NCBI GenBank assembly: GCA_021647405.1
Contig: JAKIUU010000028.1
Location: forward strand, 1-35,166
Direction: 5' to 3'
DNA: 35,166 nt
From: Flavobacteriaceae bacterium
Lineage (GTDB): Bacteria; Bacteroidota; Bacteroidia; Flavobacteriales; Flavobacteriaceae
Below the pieces are notes generated by a model that did not search any database, was not told the origin of the DNA, and saw only the letters and a list, made by a program, of their open reading frames with translations. The translations under genes and the position numbers were made by a program. Below are positions 15,780 through 24,600 of this stretch, one piece after another. The number at the start of each line of letters is the position of its first letter. The stretch's first letter is position 1.

Positions 15780-18731
15780 ATGAAGGTAAAAAATAAAAAC
15801 ACATTAGTTTTTTGTGAATCAGATTGCTTATCTGGCATTTCTGATAAGATGTTTCTAGCGTTAGAAAGTAATTTTAATGTTCTAAGAGTAAATACTATTC
15901 AAGAATATACTACCTCACTTAAGGAAGAAGCGATAGACTGTGTTTTAATTTTTTCTTCTTTAACAGATAATAAAGTTGTACAAAACATTACCCGAAATTT
16001 TTTGAGTTTTCCGCATATTATTGTGACAGAGGAAGCTAACGAATCAAAAGCACAAAAACTTTTTAATAAAGGCCTTAAAGATTATGTTATTACTGAAAAC
16101 CTCTCGAGGCTTTTACCTGTTATAAACAGAGAAATTAATGCTTTTGAAGACAGAAAAAAAGTAAATAGCGCTCTTTCAAGACTTGAAAGAGCCAAAGAGA
16201 CATTAAACTCACATTTTGAAAATGCACCACTGGCTACTATTTCTTGGGATTTAGATTTTAAGGTTATTAAATGGAACAAATCGGCCGTAGAAATGTTTGG
16301 CTATACCGCATCAGAAGCCATAGGTAAAAACTGTTTAGAGTTAATAGTGCCAAAAGGTTTAGAAAATACAGCACAAACCATTATTAAAGACCTTGTAAAC
16401 CAAAAGGGAATTACAGATAATATTAACGAAACACTTTGTAAAAACAACAAAATTAAAGTTTGCCATTGGCACAATACCATTTTAAAAGACAAAGAAGGTA
16501 AAACCACGGGTATCATATCTTCTATAGAAGATATTACTAAAAAAAGAAAAATTCACAATGAGGTTTTAAGAAGCAAGCATTTATTACAACAATCGCAAAA
16601 GCTATCTGAGGTTTACTTTATAGACTTGAGCTTTGAAGAACAAAGGATTATTTTAGATAAGGAGTTTGTAAAATTAAGTAATTTAACACCAAAAGAATAC
16701 TACAAGCCACAGGAATTACTTAAAGAACTTATTTACCCAATAGACAGAATTAAATTATTAAGGGCTTATAATAAAGCATTTAAAAGTAATAACAAGTTAA
16801 GTGTTGATATACGTGTGGTTTATGCTGATGGTACTGTGCATTGGGTTAATATTTTAGCCAACAAATTATCAGACGAAACCTTAGAAAAAAAATCGTTTGT
16901 AGGTACATTTATCGATATAACTGACAGAAAAAATGAATTGTTAAAGTTAAAGGCAGACGAAAAGAGGCTAAAATTATCAATAAACATTGCGCAAATAGGT
17001 TTTTTAGATTGGGATTTTAAGAATGACATTATTAAAGTTTCTGGAAAGACCAAACAAATTTTTAATTTAAACAAAAACAAAAAAGTATTTAAGTTTGCTG
17101 ATTTCCTTTCTAAGATACACCCTAATGATGTAGATAAAGCAAAAAAAGCTTTGCATTTAACTAAAACAGAAAACAGACCCTATCATTTAAATTATAGACT
17201 GCTGCGCGATACCGGAGGAATTACTTGGGTTAATATATTGGGTGAAATTGATTTTAACGGACATGATAAAGATCCCAAAATGATTGCTATTGTCAGAGAT
17301 ATCACCAAACAGGTAACAAGAGAGAGGCGCTTGTTACAACACTCATTAATCTTAAACCAACTTAATTCTCTAATTTTGGTGATGGATAAAAATTCTGACT
17401 TTATTTTTGCATCTTCCTCAGTATTTAAATTAACGGGTTATAACATAGAGGAGGTTTTAGGTCGAGGATGGTGGGATGTGTCTTATGTTTCTGAAGAAGA
17501 AAAATTAAAATCAAAAAATTATTTTATAAGCATCTTAGATAATACTAAGGTCATTAATAATTTAAGACACGAGCGTAAAGTGCTTTGTAAAGACGGCTCG
17601 GTTAAATGGTTTAATTGGCAATTCTCAAGAGGTGCCGAGGGTACCATAATTGGTTTGGCACATGACAGTACTAAAGAAAAAGAAAAAGAATACTTGGTTT
17701 CAAAACTATTTAAAGCCATTGAAAACAGCCCAACTATAGTTGTTATAACAGATATTAATGGTAAGATTGAATATGTAAATCCAAAATATGAAGAAGTTAC
17801 AGGATATACGGCTAAAGAAACAATAGGTCGGAATCCAAGGGTTTTAAAATCGGGTGAAACGCCGCCAAAAGAATATAGAAATCTTTGGCAAACAATATCT
17901 AAAGGTAAAACATGGCGCGGAGAATTTAAAAACATAAAAAAAGATGGTACTGCTTTTTGGGAAAAAGCCATCATAACGCCCGTTAAAAATAGCGAAGGGG
18001 TTATAACAAATTACATTGCTCTAAAAGAGGACATTACAGAAGCAAAACAACAAGAGAAAAAGTTTTTATACGCATTGTTTGAAGCGCAAGAAAAAGAAAA
18101 ACTTAAATTTGGGGAGGAGTTACATGACAGCCTAAGTCAGATATTATCTGCAATGTCTTTTTATTTAGAAGCTGTTTTAAATCCTAAAAATAATAAAGAC
18201 CATTTAAAGGTGGAATATTTAGAAAAAGTAAGACAATTATCAGAAGATGCCCTGCGCGAATCGCGTCATATTTCTCATGGTCTAATGTCAAAACAGCTTT
18301 TAAAAGGAGGTCTGGTAGCCGCAATCAATGAAATTTGCGAAAATTATAATGTTTCTAGAAATATTAAGTTTATCTTTAACCATAAAAATTATAATGGGGC
18401 TATTTTAGATGCGCAAACCAAACAAAATATTTATAGGATTACGCAAGAAATTACTACAAATATTGTGAGACATGCTGTTGCCTCTGAAGCCCATGTTAAA
18501 ATCTCTATTGAGGATGATAAATGGTTTCTTTTAGAAATTAAAGATAATGGCATAGGAATAGATCCAAAAGCCGTTAAAGAAAAGTCAAAAAGTTTTGGTC
18601 TTACAAACATACAGCAAAGAGTTTCTTTGTTAAGCGGTCATGTTAAAAGAACCTCAAAAATGAATAAAGGGACAAAATATAATATTAAAATACCTATTGA
18701 TTTAGAAATTATAGAAACAGAATCTGATTAA
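15780..18731 (+). CDS. soluble multi-PAS sensor histidine kinase (HisKA_3 type)
   Basis: Cytoplasmic two-component sensor, 983 aa, no membrane segment or signal peptide. Residues 1-125 resemble a receiver domain but the site of the phospho-acceptor Asp is hydrophobic (AIDCVLIFSS), so it is a pseudo-receiver. A coiled coil leads to five PAS domains (about 143-257, 265-385, 390-512, 515-635, 640-757), several ending in the IxDITxxK hinge of PAC motifs. The HisKA_3 dimerisation helix carries EELHDSLSQ with phospho-His782 and the acidic residue after it. The ATPase has the N-box ITTNIVRHA, G1 DNGIGI, G2 FGLTNIQQRV and KGTKY, all intact. NarL-type response regulator starts 20 bases downstream. The signal is unknown; stacked PAS domains suggest redox, ligand or light inputs, and no haem or flavin residues could be identified by eye. 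Confidence 0.93.
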   Translation: MKVKNKNTLVFCESDCLSGISDKMFLALESNFNVLRVNTIQEYTTSLKEEAIDCVLIFSSLTDNKVVQNITRNFLSFPHIIVTEEANESKAQKLFNKGLKDYVITENLSRLLPVINREINAFEDRKKVNSALSRLERAKETLNSHFENAPLATISWDLDFKVIKWNKSAVEMFGYTASEAIGKNCLELIVPKGLENTAQTIIKDLVNQKGITDNINETLCKNNKIKVCHWHNTILKDKEGKTTGIISSIEDITKKRKIHNEVLRSKHLLQQSQKLSEVYFIDLSFEEQRIILDKEFVKLSNLTPKEYYKPQELLKELIYPIDRIKLLRAYNKAFKSNNKLSVDIRVVYADGTVHWVNILANKLSDETLEKKSFVGTFIDITDRKNELLKLKADEKRLKLSINIAQIGFLDWDFKNDIIKVSGKTKQIFNLNKNKKVFKFADFLSKIHPNDVDKAKKALHLTKTENRPYHLNYRLLRDTGGITWVNILGEIDFNGHDKDPKMIAIVRDITKQVTRERRLLQHSLILNQLNSLILVMDKNSDFIFASSSVFKLTGYNIEEVLGRGWWDVSYVSEEEKLKSKNYFISILDNTKVINNLRHERKVLCKDGSVKWFNWQFSRGAEGTIIGLAHDSTKEKEKEYLVSKLFKAIENSPTIVVITDINGKIEYVNPKYEEVTGYTAKETIGRNPRVLKSGETPPKEYRNLWQTISKGKTWRGEFKNIKKDGTAFWEKAIITPVKNSEGVITNYIALKEDITEAKQQEKKFLYALFEAQEKEKLKFGEELHDSLSQILSAMSFYLEAVLNPKNNKDHLKVEYLEKVRQLSEDALRESRHISHGLMSKQLLKGGLVAAINEICENYNVSRNIKFIFNHKNYNGAILDAQTKQNIYRITQEITTNIVRHAVASEAHVKISIEDDKWFLLEIKDNGIGIDPKAVKEKSKSFGLTNIQQRVSLLSGHVKRTSKMNKGTKYNIKIPIDLEIIETESD

Positions 18732-18751
18732 TCTTTTAAATAGTATAAATT

Positions 18752-19411
18752 ATGAGTAAAAAATATAGTGTTCATATTGCAGATGATCATCAAATAATAA
18801 TTGACGGTATTTCGGCTGTAATAAATTTAGAAGACGATTTAGAGGTAGTTGGTTCATCGTTTAACGGAAAAGAAACCATAAAATGGTTTAAAGAAAACTA
18901 TGCCGATGTGCTACTTCTTGATATAAACATGCCAATATGTAATGGCAAGGAAGTACTTAAACAATTAAAAGATATTGAGGACAGACCTGATGTTATTGTA
19001 CTTACCAGTTATGATGATGTTAAAACAATAAAAGATGTTTTAGACCTCGGTGCCAAAGGCTTTTTACCGAAGAAAACGGCAGGTCTTAATGTGGCCGATG
19101 CTATTAGAACGGTATTAGGTGGCGAAGAGTATTTTACACCCGATGTAAATAAAAAAATAATGCATTCGTTATTGGGTAAACCATTAAAAGAAGAAGGTGT
19201 TGAGAGTCCAGAGATTGTCAATTCATTGTCTAAAAGAGAATTCCAAATTCTTAAAATGATAGCCCAAGAGTACACTACAAAAGAGATTGCAAAAAATCTC
19301 TTTATCAGTACCCGCACCGTTGAGGCCCATAGAAATGTTTTATACGAAAAAACAGGCTCTAAAAATGTTATTGGTTTGGTGAATTTTGCCGCTAAAAACA
19401 ATGTTATCTAA
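18752..19411 (+). CDS. NarL/LuxR-family response regulator
   Basis: Transcription factor, 219 aa, cognate partner of the upstream PAS kinase. The receiver domain (about 1-125) has the acidic pair D11-D12, phospho-acceptor D57 in LLLDINMP, the LTS switch residue and the FLPKK lysine. A GerE/LuxR helix-turn-helix (about 150-215) follows: LSKREFQILKMIAQEYTTKEIAKNLFISTRTVEAHRNV. Everything needed for phosphorylation and DNA binding is present. ATG start; 20 bases after the kinase, surely the same transcript. Target genes are unknown; candidate sites are noted at 19432-19471. Confidence 0.96.
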   Translation: MSKKYSVHIADDHQIIIDGISAVINLEDDLEVVGSSFNGKETIKWFKENYADVLLLDINMPICNGKEVLKQLKDIEDRPDVIVLTSYDDVKTIKDVLDLGAKGFLPKKTAGLNVADAIRTVLGGEEYFTPDVNKKIMHSLLGKPLKEEGVESPEIVNSLSKREFQILKMIAQEYTTKEIAKNLFISTRTVEAHRNVLYEKTGSKNVIGLVNFAAKNNVI

Positions 19412-19431
19412 AAGAGTTAAACCGAATTACC

Positions 19432-19471
19432 TAGTAAAAAGGGGTATTATTTAAATTACAGTATTTTACTA
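19432..19471. promoter_or_regulatory. inverted repeat TAGTAAAA-N24-TTTTACTA
   Basis: Perfect 8-base arms at 19432-19439 and 19464-19471, ending 24 bases upstream of the -7 element for the next gene. A third copy of TTTTACTA lies at 20311-20318. Possible operator for the neighbouring NarL-type regulator; inference only. Confidence 0.3.
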
Positions 19472-19494
19472 AAAACTGTGACTTTCAAGTTGTC

Positions 19495-19502
19495 TAAATT
19501 TG
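19495..19502 (+). promoter_or_regulatory. -7 element before the kinase paralogue
   Basis: TAAATTTG matches TAnnTTTG, 14 bases before the ATG, giving a very short leader. The -33 region (19474-19480) has CTG/GTG rather than TTG. Confidence 0.5.
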
Positions 19503-19516
19503 TAATGAAATATTAG

Positions 19517-20266
19517 ATGATGATTGAAGACACCTATAGAGAGCCCCCACTTAAGAAACTAGGATTTTCAAATTTTGACAAAATTCAGGAAAATGATTTT
19601 GTTGATAGTTTAGAGAAAAAAACAGCTTCTAATGCTGTTATTTTTGAAAGTAAAAAAGAAAGAATTTATTTAGGGAAACAATTACACAACAATTTAATAC
19701 AAGTACTGTCGTCTTTAAATTTTTATGTTGACGCTTTAAAGCATTCAAAAAGTAAAGGGACAAAAGCAAATTCATTGTTTCTTGACAATATTAAAGATTT
19801 AAGTGAAGACGCTCTTAAAATTTCACATGATGTGGCAAACTCTTTAATGTCTAACTGTTTGTCAGAAGATAATGGTCTTACAAATATTTTACAAAACCTA
19901 TGTAAGAAATTGGCCAGAAGGCATCATTTAAAAATAAAATTAGACTTAAATTTTAAAGAGTCAAATTTAAGTTTAGACAGAAAACATCAAATCCTTAAAA
20001 TTTCGAGCGAGATATTATCACACCTGGCTAGTACAGGTAAAATAGATACCTTTTTGGTAAAATATTCTTTGAAGTATAAAAAAAGAATATTACAAATTGA
20101 CATTCTTTTAAAAGACACCCTTATTTATATATCTGATATAGAAAAACAAGATATGGTTGGGTATAATAATTTAAAGCATAGCCTAGATATATTAAACGTA
20201 AGATTGTCTGAAAAAATAAAAGATAATAACACACTCTTAATAGTAAAACTGCCATTAATCAGATAA
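19517..20266 (+). CDS. degenerate HisKA_3 kinase paralogue, possible phosphotransfer protein
   Basis: 249 aa, soluble, clearly related to the C-terminal half of the PAS kinase upstream. Shared landmarks in order: GKQLHNNLIQVLSSLNFYVDAL against GEELHDSLSQILSAMSFYLEAV, then LSEDALKISHDVANSLMS against LSEDALRESRHISHGLMS. The phospho-His is kept (His57) but the acidic residue after it is Asn58. The ATPase half is traceable yet unusable: the N-box Asn is His (EILSHLAST), the DNGxG G1 motif is absent (ILLKDTLIYIS), and the GT of the last motif is gone. It has no PAS or other sensor domain in its first 45 residues. It therefore resembles Spo0B-type phosphotransferases (four-helix His domain plus dead ATPase) or a dominant-negative dimerisation partner. 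Own -7 element; may also be read from the upstream operon. Starts ATGATG; the first ATG is taken. Confidence 0.85.
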   Translation: MMIEDTYREPPLKKLGFSNFDKIQENDFVDSLEKKTASNAVIFESKKERIYLGKQLHNNLIQVLSSLNFYVDALKHSKSKGTKANSLFLDNIKDLSEDALKISHDVANSLMSNCLSEDNGLTNILQNLCKKLARRHHLKIKLDLNFKESNLSLDRKHQILKISSEILSHLASTGKIDTFLVKYSLKYKKRILQIDILLKDTLIYISDIEKQDMVGYNNLKHSLDILNVRLSEKIKDNNTLLIVKLPLIR

Positions 20267-20393
20267 ATTAACAGCATTTTTACAAAATTACTCTTTTAAA
20301 AAATACCTACTTTTACTAATACGAGAGAATATTATTGAATGTACTTTAGCGACCATAATAACAAATAATAATCAAGTTATTTAATTTATTAAG

Positions 20394-20617
20394 AATCCTT
20401 GTACTAATGTTTAAAAATATTCTTTAAGAATTGACTTCGTTGAGGGGTGAAGTTGTTAGAAATAGTGGGCATATGCTTAAAAAAGGTCACTTTTGTAGTT
20501 TAGTATTCCTTACTTCTACTGGGGAAATAAGTGACACTAATATTGTCTAACACCAGTCTAACATTAAACATAATAAGATACATGCGCTTGCATTAGTGTT
20601 TAAAAGGTACAAGGATT
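20394..20617. repeat. 224-bp element bounded by 11-bp inverted repeats
   Basis: Part of a 480-bp gene-free gap (20267-20746). Perfect terminal repeats AATCCTTGTAC (20394-20404) and GTACAAGGATT (20607-20617). Inside are nested pairs: GTCACTT (20486-20492)/AAGTGAC (20529-20535) closing GTAG/CTAC and AGTA/TACT; and ACACTAAT (20534-20541)/ATTAGTGT (20592-20599). There is also an 11-base-spaced direct repeat GTCTAACA (20545, 20556). No ORF of note. It could be a MITE-like remnant or encode a folded RNA. No convincing target-site duplication was found. Confidence 0.4.
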
Positions 20618-20674
20618 TATTTTCATTACTTTTCTCATCTCAATGATTCATCCGTTTTTTTTTGAATAAAATTG

Positions 20675-20682
20675 TATATTTG
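20675..20682 (+). promoter_or_regulatory. -7 element before the thioredoxin-like gene
   Basis: TATATTTG, 64 bases before the ATG; no TTG at -33. The predicted leader holds a small hairpin, AACACT (20695-20700) / AGTGTT (20706-20711) around AATTA. Confidence 0.5.
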
Positions 20683-20746
20683 TACGTAGTGTGTAACACT
20701 AATTAAGTGTTTGGTCATAGATTAACAACCTGTAAGAGCTCATAAT

Positions 20747-21043
20747 ATGGCAAAATTTGGTGAATTAATAAATGCTGAAATCCCTGTTTTAATAGATTTT
20801 TTTTCCCATTGGGACGAATCAAAAGGAACGCTTAGTGATGTATTACGCGATGTAGCTGCTGCTTTGGGCGATAAAGCCAAGGTTGTTAAGATAGATATAG
20901 ATAAAAATGAAGCCTTAGCCAATGCCTTAAGAATTAAAGGAAATCCAACTTATATAATCTACAAGAAAGGCGAAATGAAATGGCGTCAGTCTGGCGAACA
21001 AGATGCCAACACACTTATTAATTTGGTAGAGCAATATCTTTAA
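20747..21043 (+). CDS. thioredoxin-fold protein without cysteines
   Basis: 98 aa, cytoplasmic, thioredoxin fold: VLIDFF strand, the helix DVLRDVAAALGDKAKVVKIDIDKN, the cis-Pro loop GNPTYIIYKKG and the C-terminal helix. The redox site WCGPCK is replaced by W22-D-E-S-K-G, and the whole protein has no cysteine, so thiol-disulfide exchange is impossible. The fold's other residues are well kept, which argues for a structural, chaperone or binding role rather than decay. I believe related Cys-less thioredoxins occur in other flavobacteria, but that needs a search. Its 3' end overlaps the convergent deacetylase gene by 26 bp. Confidence 0.88.
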   Translation: MAKFGELINAEIPVLIDFFSHWDESKGTLSDVLRDVAAALGDKAKVVKIDIDKNEALANALRIKGNPTYIIYKKGEMKWRQSGEQDANTLINLVEQYL

Positions 21044-21683
21044 TAACCTTAAAAGAATATCCCTTTTCTGTAAAATAGTTCAATATTTTTGGCAGGGTAT
21101 CTTCCAACCTTTCAAAAGCCTTTAAACTGTCATGAAAAACAATTATACTGCCATTTTTTGTGTTTTTTATAACATTATTAAAACAATCTTCTTTACTTGT
21201 TTTTGTATCAAAGTCACGGCTTAAAACATCCCAAAGAATAATTTTATAGCCTTTAGCTCTAAGGTTTTTTGCTTGTTTTGGCCTAATTTTTCCGTAGGGA
21301 GGCCTAAACAGCAGGTTGTTTTCTAAAAGAATACCCTTATTTAATTTTAAAAAAACATTATGGGTGTCATTGCTGCTTTTAAGGTAGTTCTTTACAGTTG
21401 TTTTTAATCCATTTAGATGGTTAAAAGTGTGATTTCCTATTTGGTGTCCCTCAGAAATAATGCGTTTAAAAAGAACAGGCTGTTTTTTTACATTTTCGCC
21501 AACACAAAAAAAAGTAGCTTTGGCATCAAACGCTTTTAATGTCTCTAAAACCCAAGGCGTTATTTTAGGCTCAGGACCATCATCAAATGTGAGGTACAAT
21601 TCTTTTTTTTGTCGTGAAAAATGCCAAATATAACCACTAAATAAAGCAGAAATAAATTTGGGTGTTTTAACAAAAGAAATCAC
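21018..21683 (-). CDS. polysaccharide deacetylase (NodB domain, CE4)
   Basis: Predicted metal-dependent deacetylase of N-acetylated glycans such as peptidoglycan or chitooligosaccharides. 221 aa. The CE4 motifs are intact: TFDDGP (32-37), the metal-binding H85-T-F-N-H89, RPPYG (127-131), LWD (150-152) and IVFHDS (181-186). The first ~25 residues (PKFISALFSGYIWHF) form one hydrophobic stretch that may anchor it to the membrane rather than be cleaved. The start is GTG at 21681-21683; there is no Met before the catalytic domain and the codon lies 2 bases after the DUF2723 stop, so the two are co-translated. Tail-to-tail overlap with the thioredoxin-like gene is 26 bp. Confidence 0.93.
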   Translation of the reverse strand: MISFVKTPKFISALFSGYIWHFSRQKKELYLTFDDGPEPKITPWVLETLKAFDAKATFFCVGENVKKQPVLFKRIISEGHQIGNHTFNHLNGLKTTVKNYLKSSNDTHNVFLKLNKGILLENNLLFRPPYGKIRPKQAKNLRAKGYKIILWDVLSRDFDTKTSKEDCFNNVIKNTKNGSIIVFHDSLKAFERLEDTLPKILNYFTEKGYSFKVIKDIALPN

Positions 21684-21685
21684 TT

Positions 21686-24600
21686 TTATTCTATAAGATC
21701 TTTAAATAAATCTATTATCTGAATGTAATTGTCTTTAACCTTATCGGCGTATTTTTCGTCATCGTAAGACATTGTGGCCTGTACCAAATTTTGATACTGT
21801 CTTAAATTACTTTCAATTTCGTCAAAAACTAAAGGGATATCTCGTTTGTCAAATTGGGCAAAATATTTCAGATTTTCTTGGTATTTTCCTATAAGAACAG
21901 TTGCTAAATTCCGGGCTTTTTCTTTGGTGCCAATTATATAATAATCTTCTAAATGACCTAATAATAAAGAATAGTATCCAAATTTATCTACAGGCATTTC
22001 GTTTATTGAAAGGTCTAAAATTTCTTCGGCTTTCTTGTTATTGCCTTCTTCAATAAATGTGTTGGCCAAACGCTCTAATCGCCCTCTGTAAGAGATGCTG
22101 TTGCGACGTGTTTCGACATCTAAATAGACATTGGGATTATTCATATTGCCCCAACTCCATTTTTTTACATTTCTATACATGGTGTCGGTATTGATACTGC
22201 CCATATCAAAAGGCCCATAACCCGTATCTTCTTTTTTAATAGGTACCAATTTAAAGGCAAGGCCATCAACTTGTAAATAATCTTTCATCCAAATATACTC
22301 TTCGCTGTCAAAACTGCCACCCGTAAAATAAATAGGGCGTTTCCAATTATTATTGGCGATGATGTCGAGCATAAGGACACGGTTTTTTGTAATACCACCT
22401 TCGTTGATGTCAATATCAATATAAGGCACAATTTTAGCCGAATCTTTTAAGGCCACAATGCCATTTTTAAGGACAGCTTCTTTATCAACAGGAATCCTAA
22501 TTTTATTTGTTGGATAATATACTTCTTCATGGCCATTGCCAACTTCTACGCGTGTTCTGTCATCATCACTGGCAATCCAATTCATAAAATCTTTAATAGC
22601 CCAACGTTTGTCGGTACGCTCCATGCCATAAATAATTTCGCGTGTGCCATTTTTGTATTTATCGTGGGTTAATTGTGACGGAATAGGGTCGGCCTTGTAG
22701 GTTTTTCGTTTCATTTGGTCAATATACCAAGCCGTATTAAACAGGCTGGTATTTACCAATTTAATATCTGTTCGGTAGCCTTCAATTTCTTGAATGTACC
22801 ACAGCGGATAAGTATCGTTATCGCCAATGGTAAACAAAATGGCATTTTCTTGACACGAATCTAAATAGTTTTGGGCAGTAGCTCTGGCCGAATATCTGTT
22901 GGAGCGGTCATGGTCATCCCAATTCTGATTGGCCATAAGTGCCGGCACAGCCAACAAGCTGATTAGGCTAATACCTAAAGCCAAATAAGTTTTGTTAATC
23001 TTATTTTTAAAACGCTCATAAATAGCCAGAACGCCAAAACCTATCCAAATGGCAAAGACATAAAAAGAGCCTACCACAGCATAATCGCGTTCGCGTGGTT
23101 CAAAAGGTTTCGGATTGGTATAAAAAATAATGGCCAATCCTGTAAAAGCAAAGAAAAGCAGTAAAACGTAAAAGTTTTTTAAATCGAATTTGGTGTGGAA
23201 TAGCACCCCTATTATTCCTAAAATAAAGGGTAAAAAGAAATACACATTCCGCCCTTTATTATTCTTAATATCTGATGGTAAATTAATTTGAGGCCCCAAT
23301 CTGGGTTCGTCAATAGCGTTAATACCACTCAACCAATTGCCATTTAAAATGTCAAGTTTGCCTTGCACATCATTTTGACGCCCCACAAAATTCCACATAA
23401 AATAACGGCCGTACATATACCCAAATTGAAACTGAACCATAAAACGCAAATTCTCACCAAAAGAAGGCCGGCGTTTGCTTTTGGGGTTAATACCTGCAAT
23501 AGATTTGTAGTTTTTTATGGCTTCAGCAGAAGTAGAAGTCATACGCGGAATAAAGCCTTTGTGTTTGCTTGAATAATTTTGTAAATCGTCTTTGTAATTA
23601 TTGACAATTATATATTTTTTATGGACGGTGTCTTTTTCGTAATGTGGTTTACCGTCTATATAAGGTTTTTCTTTGTCTAGATCACGATCAAATGCTACAG
23701 AATAATAAGTGTCGTAAAACAAAGAAGCATCGCCATATTGTTCGCGGTTATAATAAGCCAATAATTCTCTGGCACTTGACGGATTACTCATATTTATAAC
23801 CGGATTAGCTGTAGCGCGTATCGGTAGCATTATCCAAGACGAAAAGCCCAACATCACAAAAAGGACAGATAAAATAATGATATTGGCGTGAAATAGTTTG
23901 TTTTTACGGGTGTAATTTAACCCGTAATAAAAGACGAAAATTAAAACAATTCCTGCAATAATACTGCCCGAATTAAATGGCAAGCCTATTTTGTTCACAA
24001 AAAATAATTCTAAAGCACTAAAATATTTTAAGGTAAATGGAAATAAAAATTTAAATACAAAAGCCAAAGCCAAAACAGCTAAAATGTTGGCAAGAATAAA
24101 GTTTTTTGTAGTAATGGTTTTGTAGTGTTTAAAATAATAGATAAAACCTATGGCTGGAATAACCAACAACGACATTACATGCACACCAAACGAAAGGCCA
24201 ATTACAAAACACAATAATAGCAGCCATTTATCACCTCTTGGTGAGTCCATATCGGCTTCCCAACGAAGACCTAGCCAAAAGAGCAGCGCTAAAAGCATAG
24301 ACGATAGGGCATAAACTTCGGCTTCTACAGCGCTAAACCAAAAGGAATCACTAAAAGTATAGGCCAATGCGCCAACCAAACCACTGCCTAAAACAGCGAT
24401 TTGTGTGGCTGAAGAAATGGTTTTATTTTTTTTATTAAGCAAATGGATAGATAAGCGGGTAATGGTCCAAAATAAAAACAAAATGGTAAAAGCACTGGCT
24501 AAAGCCGACATAAAATTAACCATCATGGCCATATTTTTGGTGTTGTTTGCAAAAACAGCAAAAAAAGCGCCAAGCATCTGAAACAGTGGAGCGCCAGGTT

